64,000 nucleotides of DNA from the NCBI GenBank assembly GCA_016169955.1, contig JABJUM010000001.1, forward strand, positions 62,001 to 126,000, read 5' to 3'. Under the pieces are notes generated by a model, which saw only the letters and a list, made by a program, of their open reading frames with translations, was not told where the DNA came from and searched no databases. Made by a program: the position numbers and the translations under genes. Origin of the DNA: Phytophthora vignae f. sp. vignae. Its lineage: Eukaryota; Oomycota; Peronosporomycetes; Peronosporales; Peronosporaceae. Numbering within the stretch: position 1 is the stretch's first letter; every line of letters begins with the position of its first letter. This document shows, one piece after another, positions 1-11,105 of the stretch.

Positions 1-67
1 GCTTGCGTAGCATCTGTACAAAACGTATTCTAATATGAGGGGGCTATCTTTTCTTGCTTGCACGCAG

Positions 68-836
68 CAACCTTGTCCAAAGTTTTCTAGGCCCCCTTCC
101 GGCAGCTCTCATTCCCAGAATTCCTCGTGGCGTCGTCCCCCTCCAAGCGCCATCTAAGTCTTTCCAAGACTTACTGGATGATCGGCCACTTCCAGAAGGA
201 ACACTCGATTTTCTGGTCAACACTCTGCAGCTCGAGCCCAAGCTGCGCATGTCGGCAAAACAGTGCCTTGAGCATCCATTTTTGCGATCATTGCGCGATG
301 CCGAGCTGAGAGACCGTGAAAAGCGTCGGCGCGCAGGCCACGGGTCTCGCTTGAGCGACGATGAAGGAATCGAGGAGGACATTCCAGGAGAGGGTGCACC
401 ATCCTCCCGCCCTCACCCAAACGAGTGTAAGGCCGACGAAAAGAACGCAGAAATGGGTAGTCACAAGGCTGGCCCTCATACTTTTGACTTCAAGCATGAT
501 GGCGAGAAGAAAATCGACGATACAGCATCTGCCAATTCAAAACACCGTCGCCGTTCCTATGATAACAACACTGAGTGTGACAGTGATGACATCCAAGAAA
601 TCATCGAGACGGACGAAAGCGACTCGCTGGCGCGTTCACGCTCGCGACAGCAACGGCACGGCGACTACAGTGATAGTATTAACAACGACTGTAAGTCGCT
701 TCGAGATACCCTGCCTCGATCCAAAGGTGCCACACGCCGTGGGCCTCTTACGGCCTCGGCAAAAGCAGATGTGGATCCGTTGGATGGCGAAAGTTGCTAT
801 GAAGACGATTTCGAGGAGTATCACCACCACGAATAA
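68..836 (+). CDS. Protein kinase, C-terminal part (CMGC/CDKL-like), gene enters from the left
   Basis: This is the last exon of a Ser/Thr kinase gene whose earlier exons lie outside the window. Upstream in frame is a stop at 36-38; a pyrimidine-rich tract ending in CAG at 65-67 is a good acceptor, so the exon should start at 68. The first 80 or so residues match the end of a CMGC kinase C-lobe: a GPLP segment, then LQLEPKLRMSAKQCLEHPFL, the helix with the conserved Arg and the closing HPF motif. The catalytic loop is not in the window. The remaining 170 residues are low-complexity, acidic and Ser/Arg-rich, probably a disordered regulatory tail. CDKL-like is my best reading from the GPL segment; another CMGC subfamily is possible. 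Stop TAA at 834-836. Confidence 0.72.
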
Positions 837-1006
837 TTTCCAAGAACTTTTAGGAAGAACTGACATTTCAAGTTAAGAACATGCACTGATTTGGCCAAAA
901 TATTCATCAGGCTGTACATGCACTACATAGTTGGAGCAATGTTCTGTATTAACACTTTGGTTTCTCAACTCCTTTTGTTTACAGCTCACGGCAAATCCCC
1001 ATCCCT

Positions 1007-2541
1007 TTAGGCCAAGCTGACCGGCGACTTGACCTCGACAAAGTTTGGCGACTGGGCTGCCTTGCTCTTGTGGAACAGAACTTCAATATCTTCCAGGAGG
1101 ATGCCCTTCGTCTCCGGGCAGAAGAAGTAGACGAAAGCCAGACAGATCAGACACAGACCTGCGAAGAGGAAAAACACGCCGTTGATGTTGAGTGACGGGA
1201 AAAGCTTCACGACCTCCGTCATCACAGCGCCCATAGCCCAGTTGGCAGCCGTCGACAGAGCCACAGCCGAAGCACGGACGTTAAGCGGGAAGATCTCGGC
1301 CGGGTAGATCCAGCACACAGGTCCCCACGAGATGGCGAAGTTGAAGACGAAGAAGGCTGTACCGATGCAGATGAACCACCCGCCCACTGTCGGGCAACCA
1401 GCGTTGTCCACGTTGCCGTCGCAAATGGCTGTGAACAGAATAGCCGCCCACAGGTGCCCGATGATCATGCCGACAGCGCCGATCAGCAGCATTTGGCGAC
1501 GCCCGAACGTGTCCACCCATCGCATCGCTGGGATGGTACTCAGGAAGTTCACACCAGAGATGAAGAGGGATGAGTAGGTGCCTGCCTTGGTGATGTCCTT
1601 GAAGATAAGGGCGCCATAGCTCATGATGGGGTTGATGCCAGTGGCTTGCTGTAGAACCTGCAGCAGCATGGCGATAATCAAGCGCTTGCGCAGCGACACG
1701 TTGACGACCAGATCCAGGATGCCCTCGCCGCCGGCCTCCTCTTCAGCAATCTGATCACCGATGGCTTGCAACTCATGTCCGACATTTTCGGTCATTCGAA
1801 GCCTCTTCAAAACCTTCTCCGCCTCCTCCTTACCCTTCTTCATGTACGTCCAGCGAGGGCTTTCGGGTACGAACCAGATGCCAAGCAGCACGACAATGGG
1901 CGGCGCCATGGAGACACCGTTGGTTGTACGCCAGCCGCGGTCGCGGTTCTCCACGATGATGTTAACCACGTTCGCCAGGAACAGCCCGATCACACAGGTC
2001 ATCTGCATGAAGCCAGACAGCATTCCGCGGAGCTCCTTGGGGGCCATCTCGGAGCCGAAGAGAGGAAGCGAAAAGGACGAGTTGCCCACTCCGAATCCTT
2101 GGATGATACGGGCGATGTACATGAGCGAGTGCGCTTGAGCCTTGTTGAAGCAGACCCAGCAAGTACCGCCACAGAACAGCAAACCCGCCGAGAAGATCGT
2201 AGCTCGGCGACCGAATTTGTCAGCCACGATGCCGCCATGAAGGCGCCGACAAGACAACCCAAGTTGTATGCCATATTGTACCAAACCGTGAACGTTGTCC
2301 ACTCGCTCGGCAGGTCCGAGGTCGACTTCGTGCAGTCCGCGTAGGTGAAGTTGTGCCACCCCACACAGTAATCGTTGAGGAACGAGTCCATGATGAGCAC
2401 TCCAGACGTCACGCCTTGATCATAGCCGAAGAAGATGCCTCCCAACGACGCGAAGACACAGACGATGATAGCGTACATGCGCGAGCCTTCGGTCGGCGTG
2501 TCGTCGATATCGGGCGTGTTCACAATGACTCCGGCTGCCAT
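1007..2541 (-). pseudogene. MFS sugar porter (hexose transporter family), one frameshift near 2236
   Basis: This is a plasma-membrane-type sugar/H+ symporter of the major facilitator superfamily, about 510 residues if read through. The N-terminal frame (start ATG at 2541) gives TM1 with GGIFFGYDQGVTSG and reaches ...GCLVGAFM. The C-terminal frame then gives GGIVADKFGRR, PESPRW, QQATGIN, D-FGRR, PAEIFPLNVRAS and PETKG, all sugar-porter signatures in order. The two frames meet at 2231-2239 (minus strand). One G is missing: the family expects ATG GGC GGC, the sequence has ATG GCG GC. Everything else is intact, so this is either a very young pseudogene or a one-base consensus error. No intron is visible. 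The substrate cannot be told from sequence. Confidence 0.88.
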
Positions 2542-3348
2542 GCTTCAAAGTCTCCGAGGCGATGCTTGACTGGAAGGAAGACACTTGAGTAGTTGGAGGC
2601 AAATTGCAGAATGAATGGGCTTCTGGAGCTCTCGGCCTTGCAGGCAAAACAGGAAGAGGAAACAACAAGGCATCGTACATGTACTACATGCCATGTAGTG
2701 GTCATTGATGCGTGAGCAGCTCATTGAAGTTGCTTCGTTAAACGCGTGCAAAATAAATCTCAGCACACTAACCAAGTGATACATAGCCCAAGTAGCTTAC
2801 AGAGTCTAGAGTGCAACCGGTAGCATTTGTTGGCACAACAAGTTGTTGCCCTCCGTGCGACTTGATTTATTGCTCCACGAGAACAGCCACACACTGCATG
2901 CTGAAGTCGGCAAGGCAAGGTAGCTCGACTCAACGCAGCAAAACTTCAAGTTCGGAAAGCTTTGCACGACCGTCAAGTGGCCCACTTGCTCCGAGGAAGC
3001 TGAGGGGCCTAACCGAGCGGTTTACTGTACATGTACAATTGTAAGTCCATGTAGGAAGTTAAACCGAGATTCTGAAGTGACCTGACTCAGCCATCTCTCG
3101 TTTATGCTCAACTTAACTTCAACTGCGACTGGCACTACCGGCCCGCGGTCACTGCCGGGTCACTGACCCGGTCAGGGACCATCGGAATTGACTCAATTCA
3201 ATTGAGCCCGGACAACACAGATCACGACTCCATGAGTAACTGTGCCGACTAAGCTCTTACATGAACTACTAATATGAAGAATTCCGGTTGGTAATGATTT
3301 CGTGAGCTCATGCTAATGCCGTCGTTCAGCGCTTTTCATCTCGAACAG
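2542..3348. other. Intergenic, no gene recognised
   Basis: About 800 bp between the sugar porter start and the end of family copy 1. Both strands show only short ORFs without family resemblance. The part near 2542 should hold the sugar-porter promoter, but I see no clear core element. Confidence 0.5.
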
Positions 3349-4251
3349 TTAGCGACCGCATGGTCTCAAATGCATGGAGACAGCATCCGAGGCGGAATAC
3401 TGTAGCAACTCCGCAATTGTTCTGTCCCAATGAGGTTCGTAGCCCTCGTAACTTAACCCTTCCATCGTCTCCTTTACGAACTGAAAGCGGCTTTCAAACG
3501 CAGCAACGCTGTACGTGTCGTCACGGCACCATCCACGCACCTCAACTAGCATCTTGCCGAGCTTCTCTTGAATGACAGCGACTTCGTCCGCTGGGGTCTC
3601 GTACTTGGTCGCAATGTACCTCCGCAACTTGGAGGTCTCGGGGAACTCGCGAGGTAAACTTTGTAATAGCACAAGAATGGCTCGCAACTCACTTCGCTCC
3701 ACACGAATTTCTCTCTGGACAATGTTGGGAACTGTGGAGGTCACCACTACCTGGATGTCGTCCATGTACAGCGTGATATCTGCTCCACGGTCCTTCGCGT
3801 CGGCAAGTGTGCGGCAGTTGGACAATCGCCGTGTGGAACAATGAGTCTCGCACTGCCAGCAAACACGAGCGCACCACTGCCCCAAATTCGCCTTGCGGTG
3901 TAAGCGCCAGTCTCTTTTCCAGAACCTTGTATGGGGTAAGTTTCTTGACTGGTGGGAGGGACAGAGGGTCGAGATAGCGCTCGGGCGCCTTGAGCTTGCT
4001 ACTGCTTGGTCTGCGTGGAGGGAGCGGCTCGGTTCTAGTTCGCGTTGCTCAGCCAAAAGAGCGTATCTTTCTCACCACACCGCGATGTCGTGGAGATGGC
4101 GTCGGGGAAGTGGGTCCGCTCACGGGTTGAGACGATGTTCGAGCAGCTATCTCGTCGTTCTCTCTTGATGCTGCGTGCTCCACATTATCAGCCTCCCGCG
4201 TTTCTGCTGGCTCCGAGTCAGGTGCTCCTCTAGTGGGGCCTCGCGGGCGGC

Positions 4252-4499
4252 CAGGGGTATGAATAAAAAATTTCAATATGAAAATTGTCAATAAATATGA
4301 TGAAATATATATTATTGCCACGCGCCATATTGAATTTTATATTATTGGCTCGTATGATTTCAAGGCATACAAAAGCACAGTTAAGGTACATGAAATTGAA
4401 TTATTTAATCACTATAATAATTTATTATTGGTGATTGTATCACTATTACTGACAAGCAGTTTTACCAATTCAATATTATACTGAATTGGAGGAGCCCTG
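4252..4499. mobile_element. hAT-type MITE, 248 bp, with 8-bp target duplication
   Basis: An AT-rich block inside GC-rich coding sequence. It begins CAGGGGTATG and ends with GAGCCCTG, giving short imperfect inverted ends of the hAT CAGGG type. It is flanked on both sides by the 8-bp repeat CGGGCGGC (4244-4251 and 4500-4507). It has no coding capacity. The insertion lies in family copy 1. Confidence 0.85.
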
Positions 4500-4638
4500 C
4501 GGGCGGCCCCCTCGTCCTCATCTTCGGTCGCGGACGCTGACGCATCCCCTTCGTCCACTTCGGCAGCACCACATGGTGCAGCTTCCTCATGAGAGGCCCA
4601 ACATCGTTGCAAGAACTCACGCCACGGGTCAGCACAGG

Positions 4639-6827
4639 CAGGCATCCCGAAAATATCATAAAACTCTACTGATGTATGATGAATCTAATGAATAATGCTT
4701 TGAGTTGCTGGTAGTAAAGCAAATAAATAACGGCGTAAAAGAAGGATGACACAGTGAATTACTGCAGTTTAGCGGTCACTACCTACAGGCACTGCTCCAC
4801 GGTGGCGACGTTCCAGAAGGCGGTGTTCGTCTTCAAAAACAGGATCATCTCGAGCATCATCGGCGAGAGGCGGTGGCGCTCGTGACGGAGCACCGCACGA
4901 GCAACACTAAATAGTCTCTCAACCATATTCGAGGTGGGCCGAATTGCACCCAACAGCGTGTACGCCACAGGGGCATCCCTCACCTTGCGTCGCTTGAGAA
5001 TTCGCTCGGCGAACCCTTCCGTTGCCTCCGGCTGCGGCTGAGCGACAGCACGTTGCCTGAACGGCGCTTGAACGGGTCTAGGGCCCCCTCTTCCTCCTCC
5101 GACAACAGCCTGGCCGACAAGCACTTCACCACTGCCTGCTCGAAATCGGGCGAGTGCACAATTTCGGCATCCGATGCTTGTATGTAAACAGTGATACACA
5201 ACACATAACCAATATGTTAAATCCGCATCCCCACATTAACCCCTCAGCATCTAAAATGTACGTACCCAGATACTTCGCAAATGAAGGTCGAATTTCGATG
5301 AGGCCGTCGCAGAGATCGCGCGCGTCGAGCAGCGTCAGCCCATCAGCTTGCATACGCTTGGAAACAGATTCAACGTCGCGCAGGCTGTCCAGCAGCGAAG
5401 CCAGCTTCCGGTGTGCGGTCCGCGAGGGTAGGTAGTCGGCCAGGTCTTTATCGTCCGCCGAAATAAACTCGCGAAGCCTGATGAAGCGCTTGAGCATGGC
5501 GAACGTGGTGTCCTGCCGCAGAACTGGCAACAAAACTGCCGTTTTGGTCCTAAAACAAAAAAATGGTTACACATAAAATTAGTCCAGTACCAAAAAAAAC
5601 AAAATAAAGATACCCAAATTATCTTAACTTCGCGGCCTGCTTTAGCGTACACAGCTTGCGCATGAGCTGCTGCACTTCCTTCAGTTCGCTGTCGAACGGT
5701 GCCAGGAAGTCACGCACCGCCAAGTTTAGGCGGTGACTTGCGCAGCCAACTAGCGGCACACCAATCAAGTTAGCCAGCCGCTTGTTGACTGCGCAGTTGT
5801 CACCGACTAAGAACTTACAACCGGACATCGACTTGCCAAAGAATGGCAAGAACCTGGCGATGGCCCTGAGGTGACCTTCGGCGTTCATCTGGTCGTCGTC
5901 GTTCTCGATCACTGGAGCCAGTGACAACAGCGGGTACCGCGGTCCAGCGTCCGTTTCGGAGCAGCCGGACACGGCAAGGTAATGCTCACTGCCGTGCGAC
6001 CAACCGTCGATGACCAGACCAAAGCTGTCGGGCATGTCTGCGCCGATGGCTCCACTGCTTTGACCACAGCCTCCATGATCGCGGTCAGCGTCTCTACTGA
6101 GATAGGGTTCAGTCTCGTGTACCTAATCAGAAATACGGAGCATTAGAGACAAATTTGTAACCAATTTTAGTACCCAAAACAAATCAATGTACTTACTCGC
6201 GAGTCTCCTTGGAGTCGCAGAAGGAGAGGGGGAGGTTTCCCATCACAACCCAGCGGAGCCATGCGTAGCGGTTAGAGGCCTTCTGACTCACCCATGGGAG
6301 CAGAGTGCCTGTAGCCGCCACGCTAGCGTCGCGCATGTCGCCCTCGTAGCTAGGATGATCAGTCCGGACATGAGACACCAGATTGGTGTAACCCGTCCTG
6401 GGTGTGTGCTTCCTGCGCTTGCCGCAAGACTTGCACGAGTAGTAACCCGTTAGGTCCCCTTCAGCGTCCAGACAGGGCTTGAAGTAAAAGCTCGCAATCT
6501 GCCTGTTGGTGAAGGTCGGTTGCGGCGGAGCGGGAGCGAGAAGGTTGTCAGCCATCGCAGAGTCGGATTGCGTGCAGCAGAGTGTGCTACTTGTTGTGCT
6601 TGTTAAGAACTGAAGTATGGCGGTCGGTCTGAGCGGTTGTTGCTAGGTGAATGGCTCCTAGAAGCTGGATGCTATGGTTGGCCGGGAATTACCCAGCAAA
6701 GTAAGTTACTGTAAAATAGTGTAGCTAAACATAATTTTTGGATTTGATCCTAAAAAAAGCCAAAATAAAGTATTGCAACACTAAATTGCAGTATATTTTT
6801 GGGGATATTTATTTTTCGGGATGCCTG
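4639..6827 (-). mobile_element. hAT transposon, 2189 bp, coding, in family copy 1
   Basis: The ends are inverted: CAGGCATCCCGAAAA at 4639 and its complement ending at 6827. The flanks are AGCACAGG (4631-4638) and AGCACAGC (6828-6835), a 7/8 match to the expected 8-bp duplication. The interior carries a hAT transposase gene on the minus strand. The element sits between the N-terminal module of family copy 1 and the rest of it. Confidence 0.85.
4783..6555 (-). CDS. hAT transposase (BED zinc finger, RNase-H-like core, dimerisation domain), one likely frameshift
   Basis: Cut-and-paste transposase of the hAT superfamily. Exon 1 starts at ATG 6555 and holds a BED-type finger (YSCKSCGK...H...H). 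An intron with GTAAGTAC donor and GATTAG acceptor covers about 6123-6197. The next exon has the catalytic-core segments PDSFGLVIDGWS, LVGDNCAVNK and CASHRLNLAV. A second intron lies around 5535-5635 and a third near 5170-5260. The last exon ends with the hAT C-terminal dimerisation motif (RPTSNMVERLFSVARAVL...LEMILFLKTN). Between 6055 and 6035 the frame changes by one base; GAG CCC ATC would restore it where GAGCCATC is read. Since it is otherwise complete, the copy may be young or even intact. Confidence 0.8.
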
Positions 6828-7008
6828 AGCACAGCGGAGACGCGTCCGCCAACGCCAACGGCGACCTGTGCAGCTCGCGGGACGCCTCCGCCACCTGCTG
6901 AGCCCGCTCGAGGGCCTTCAAAGCCTTCAGGTAGCAACTTGAGGGGAAGCAAAACAACTTGAGCCACCTCGTAACCTTGATTTGAACGGTAGCAATGGGT
7001 TGCGGCAT

Positions 7009-7662
7009 GACAGCGAAGAGGAAGGCCCCATGGACGAGGTCTACTACGGCCCCCGGACGGGATCCAGCATCTCTTGGGTATTTGCGGCAGACGCTTGGTC
7101 GTGCGCAGGTGAAGAAGAGGAGCTAGAGGCCGCAGCAATGACGAGTGCATCGCCAAATGACAGCGTGGCGGAAGACGAGGACACCATTGATTCGCTGACT
7201 GGATCTAGCATTTTCTGGAGATTCGCGGCCGATATTCCAGTTTTGCCTGAACGGGGCCATCGCAGCTGAGGAAATACTTGGGGGAAGAGGCGTTTCGGAA
7301 GTGGAGGTGTCTAGCGTCGCGGGTCTCAACGTGGCAAGTGGAGAGTGCCGTGGAGCGTGTCGTGGAGAATGTCGTGGAGAGTGTCGTGGGTGCTGACCTG
7401 TAGAGTCCTGATAAAGTGAGTGCATGCAAGAGCCGTGTTGTAGATTGCGTGGACTATATCGGCGGTAGGGAACAAAATGGCAGACAGGACCTCTTTGCCA
7501 CAGTACTTACGTACCATTTGTGAGTATTCAACAAGATCATGAACAGTTACCGTTGGAACTGTTTCAACTTTTTTTTTTTTTGGGGGGGGGGGGGGCTGAC
7601 ATTCTTGGGATCATCGCGGAAAATACGAACGCGTACGTGAAACCAAAAAAGAAAAGGAGCTA
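7009..7662. other. Non-genic stretch with a 12-bp tandem repeat and a T/G homopolymer junction
   Basis: A plus-strand ORF at 6982-7269 has two copies of a GSS-I-x-W-x-FAAD segment but no recognised family, and overlaps the family copy 1 N-terminus on the other strand, so I do not call it a gene. 7341-7388 is four units of a 12-bp repeat (gagnntgtcgtg). 7569-7595 is 13 T followed directly by 14 G. Confidence 0.45.
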
Positions 7663-8621
7663 CCTTATTTCGCATGTAGAAAGCTGCACATGATGTTCAA
7701 CAGAAAAAATACCTTTAAAAAACGATGTGCATCAAAATATGTATTGTAGAAGGAAGCTATACCACAGCTTTGTCAAGAATGACATTGCGGTCGAAGTCTT
7801 CAGTTAGGCCGACCGCTTTGGCCACTGGCTCTACTAGCGATAGGTTCTGCAGCTCTGACACCAACGACGCGGCGGCGAGGCACTCCTCGTCGAGCTGTAA
7901 GTCGCACTTCTTGTATCCATTCGCGATGGTGTCGGAGCTCAGGCTCTCCCAACTGGCGCGAATCCAATGGCACATCCCGGCGCGGCCTGGTGGAGTCAGC
8001 TTAAACTTGGCTTCCGCGTCGCGAGGCTGCATCAGTTGCCGCTGGATGTCCTCGAGCCAAAACTTGCACAGCCAAGTCTTGAACGGATGATTCCATGCTA
8101 CTTCTGCAGGCTGGCATACAGACGTAGCATGGGGAGGCACCTTCAGTAGCTCCACCCTGATAGACGCAGCGTAAGCCAGCACTTCAGCGGTCCAGTGGCC
8201 GCTGAAGTCACCCCAGAGGAGCAACACGGGCTCGCCAGAAGTGGGCGATTGTATGTTTCATCTTGGGCTTCGGCGCATTTGCCCAGAAGGACAATACCTC
8301 CAGTTTCTTTGCGACGCTGACACTCTTCTTGATGTGCTTGGTCTGGTAGCGGTCTTTGTCATTGAAGCGTGGCCTGCCGACTGGCCGTGGCTTGGTGCGC
8401 GCCATCGGCAAAAACAAAATGGCGCCAAGTCCCGAGTTGCGCCTTGCGCGGGCTACGAAGTGCAATGAAGTGAGTGGTGAGCATTTGCATCAGTTTTGAA
8501 AGGGTTTTAGTACTGCATTTCTCTACATGAGATTTAGTGTCATGACAAATGCCGCGCACTGATTGGTAGTTATCAAAGTGCATCTCATATGCCGGTGCAG
8601 CTTTCCACATGCGAAATACGG
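7663..8621 (-). mobile_element. pogo/Tigger-type DDE transposon, internally deleted, 959 bp
   Basis: The inverted ends are about 27 bp: left CCTTATTTCGCATGTAGAAA, right the near-perfect complement ending at 8621. TA lies on both sides (7661-7662 and 8622-8623), as expected for Tc1/mariner/pogo elements. On the minus strand 8465-8225 encodes the N-terminal HTH region of a pogo-like transposase (VGRPRFNDKDRYQTKHIKK, then SVAKKLEVL). 8227-7757 encodes the C-terminal part of the DDE domain (DFSGHW, VPPHATSVCQPAEVAWN). The two parts join directly and out of frame, so the middle of the transposase is missing. This is a deletion derivative that kept both ends and could be mobilised in trans. Confidence 0.85.
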
Positions 8622-8623
8622 TA

Positions 8624-9460
8624 CATACATAATTTGTGGAGACCTGGCACCATACTTGTAGTACTATACTAGTAGAAGAAAAAATGATACTAAATTAATA
8701 GTATCATCGAGTCCGAGATCTCGACTACTATATCAACATTAATACATTGTTATTTATTACTTCGTAGTAATTTCGATGGTCGGTCAAAACGCCTGTCGCT
8801 GAACGCTTCACACAGTCGGATTCTTCGTGAATAACTTTGCTTTACCAGTGTCAGTTCAATCTCGTTGTCAGAGCTGACGCGGGGGTCGTGGGGTCGGTCG
8901 AACCGCTCAGTGGCAATCCACAACTCAAGCTTGTTGATCCGCAGTACACACCGTGTAAGACGGGGATCATTCTTTCGAGGCGATAATGCGTACGCGCCAC
9001 CAAACACGCTCTGAGCCAGGTAGATAGCGTTCATGAACCATTCAATGGATCGGGGCTAGCTGTAGGCGGGACTGACACGAGCAAAGCCGGTCTGGCCGCC
9101 AAATGTTTTGCTCGTGTTACAATTTTGTGCACGAGAGTGGCCCCCCTCTGTGCTAAATCCACGAGAGTGGGCATGCGGCCAAATATCCCTGGAAACGGAA
9201 AGATTGGCACACGCCTCTAAATTTGTTCTAGTGGGTGGTAGTAGTCAGCATTAGTAAATGAGTCCGATCTGAGTTACTAATTACTGCAGTAGTGTTAGTT
9301 GGCTCCTCGCCCTAAAATAATAGCTATTGTAGTATTTTGAGCATCATTTTAATAGTGGTATCAGTGGAATAGTAGCTAAAAACAAATTACCGGTACTGTC
9401 AATCCCTGCCTGGCACAATTGTAGTGATCATGGGGGTCCTTAAAATCACCAGGCCACCGC
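8624..9460. other. Non-genic, AT-rich, nothing recognised
   Basis: One minus-strand ORF of 94 codons (8750-9034) has no recognised family. There are several short TAGTA/TAATA-rich stretches. I see no complete element ends. Confidence 0.45.
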
Positions 9461-9952
9461 GATTGCTGGGCCGAGGATGGACCTGCAAGCTACAAGTTCG
9501 CGCAATGCATGACCAGGAATCGGTATACAGCGATTCGAGAGTTGATTCACGTTGCCCCTCCGCTGAAGAAGGGCAAGATGAATGACTGGAATATAAAAGT
9601 TGAGCCCTTGTCTTCTCATCTGGCCGCTGCATTCCGACTCTATTATACTCCATCTACCAACATTGCCGTGGATGAGATGATGGTCCGGTTTTCCGGTAGA
9701 ACGGTCCATACCGTTCGAGTCCGTGATAAACCTATTGGAGAAGGCTACATTTTTTTGCTCTTTGTGACCACGGATACTGCTTCGCCACGAATTTTTTTCG
9801 CGCGTTAAAGGGGTAAGTGGAGAGGTGGAGGAACTGGTACACCTAAGTAAGGCTGGGAATGTTGCGCTCCACATGCGTAAAAAGCCCCCGTACACGAAGC
9901 TCAAGTTTAATGTGTACATGGACAATTTCTACTCTACACCTTTGTGGCGGCC
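9461..9952 (+). pseudogene. piggyBac-type transposase fragment (DDE_Tnp_1_7)
   Basis: The reading frame from about 9461 runs through the piggyBac landmarks: MTRNRYTAIRELIHVA, WNIKVEPL, YYTPSTNIAVDEMMVRFSGR (second catalytic region), then after a frame change near 9805 GEVEELVHLSKAGNVALHM and NVYMDNFYSTP. It stops where a 100-bp inverted-repeat arm starts at 9953. The N-terminus and the catalytic C-terminal half are missing here. Decayed and truncated. Confidence 0.75.
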
Positions 9953-10060
9953 TACTTCGTACCAACGTGCAATCAAATCTAAAGTCGCAAAATTCATATT
10001 GCAAAAGGTTAACTTCAATTACGCATTCAAAGCTGGAATTACGGTAATCAAAGTTGGACC

Positions 10061-10395
10061 TCTAAGAGCAACGCCTACGGTGATTCTAAACTCGGTCCTA
10101 ATTCTATCTTGCCCCAAACCAATAAAATTGTACAGGACACTAAATCAACGCAAAGCATAAGCAAACGAACCACTTCGAAATTGTATGGAGCGTTTGGCTG
10201 ATCCTATTCACGCTGCCAAATTTGGAACCGGATTTGGCAGCGGCTATCTGGCGGTATACTAAAAACAAGTGAATATGTGAGTCCCGTCTATGGGTTTGGC
10301 GTGGCTAAATTCGACCTGCAACACGTGAATAGGGACTAGGTCAGGCGAGGTTTAGAATGAAAAATAGGATCACCGATGGCGTTGCTCTAAGATCT
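10061..10395. mobile_element. Small MITE-like unit with ~27-bp inverted ends
   Basis: The left end TCTAAGAGCAACGCCTACGG and the right end (complement TCTTAGAGCAACGCCATCGG) are inverted copies with few differences, followed inside by GTGATTCTA/GTGATCCTA. It is about 335 bp long with no coding capacity. Target duplication not seen. Confidence 0.45.
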
Positions 10396-10608
10396 CTATG
10401 GCTACGCAAGCTGGCGTGCTGTCCTCGCGCCAAAAGCAAGAGCGCGTAGGTTGGCACGCTCTGTCGCCGGCGCCGACCGAGGGGAGCTCACTTCGCAATT
10501 CACCTTCTTCCTCGTAGATGTCCCTCCAAGGCCGCGTTACTCCTCACACGTCCTCGTTTCACGGAGTACCCTGACATGGAGCTGTTGGGCTTGAGACCTT
10601 AATCCCCT

Positions 10609-10883
10609 ATGTGTAACCCCATCGAGGGGTGCTTCAGTGTCCTAGAGTCCCGCATCAAGCGTGACTTGGCTCTGGATCGCTATGCAATCTGCGATCGCTC
10701 TCGTGAGCCGGACAGCAACGACAAGATCCTCTCCATTTCGGAACGCCAGCTGCGCATCCTCGAGCGCGCCGCGACCGCGAACATGAGCGTGATGACCCCT
10801 GCGCTGGTTGCCAGCATGAGCTGCACTGTCGCGACTTCGTCTCCAAGGCGGCGAACAACGAGGACATGGTGCACGGCATGTAA
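10609..10883 (+). pseudogene. Tc1/IS630-like DDE transposase, C-terminal fragment
   Basis: Encodes the end of a DDE_3-type transposase: NPIEGCFSVLESRIKRDLAL (the conserved NPIE region), then a helical tail (ERQLRILERAA, MTPALVASM). The last ~25 codons are in a shifted frame (LHCRDFVSKAANNEDMVHGM, stop 10881-10883). No catalytic D residues remain. Confidence 0.65.
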
Positions 10884-11105
10884 CAGGGCTCGTCGGACCA
10901 GTAGCAGTAGCCTAGTGTACACGTATTTGATTGCCGTAATTCCAGCTTTGAGTGCGTAATTGAAGTTGCTAACTAAATTTTGCAATATGAATTTTGCGAC
11001 TTTCGGATTTGATTGCACGTTGGTACGAAGTACACGAAGGCGTAGTTTGTAGTTCGCTACGGTTGGAGCTTGTGGGACAGTGGGATCGACGTCAGCAGGA
11101 TATCC

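Larger units (their letters stand above)
3349..7008 (-). pseudogene. Unrecognised modular family, copy 1, broken by a hAT element and a hAT MITE
   Basis: I do not recognise this gene by name. It is related to the genes at 18587-29861 and 40559-42113. The N-terminal helical module (6920-6836: LKALKALERAQQVAEASREL) matches the L-x2-L-rich segment of the other two. After the hAT element comes an acidic stretch (about 4640-4510), then the hAT MITE, then a Pro/Ser-rich linker and a module with LEKRLAL..GEF. The last 130 residues (3740-3350) align with copy 2 from its KYKKPAEIYID segment: KYETPAD, an LVEVRGW..D.Y..A.F segment, then EGYEPHWDRTIAELL. There is an in-frame TGA near 4050 and at least two frame changes. 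Function unknown; the predicted protein is mostly helical. Confidence 0.6.
9953..11032. mobile_element. Candidate element bounded by ~100-bp inverted arms, holding a transposase remnant
   Basis: 9953-10052 is repeated in inverted orientation at 10926-11032 with a few small differences (core GTACCAACGTGCAATCAAAT). The interval contains a Tc1/IS630-like transposase tail and a smaller inverted-repeat unit. It interrupts the piggyBac fragment to its left. I could not confirm a target duplication, so it could also be an inverted duplication of piggyBac sequence rather than true element ends. Confidence 0.45.

Noticed and set aside
6982..7269. Plus-strand ORF with an internal repeat (GSS-I-x-W)
   Set aside because: No family resemblance, and it overlaps minus-strand sequence that aligns with the family N-terminal module.
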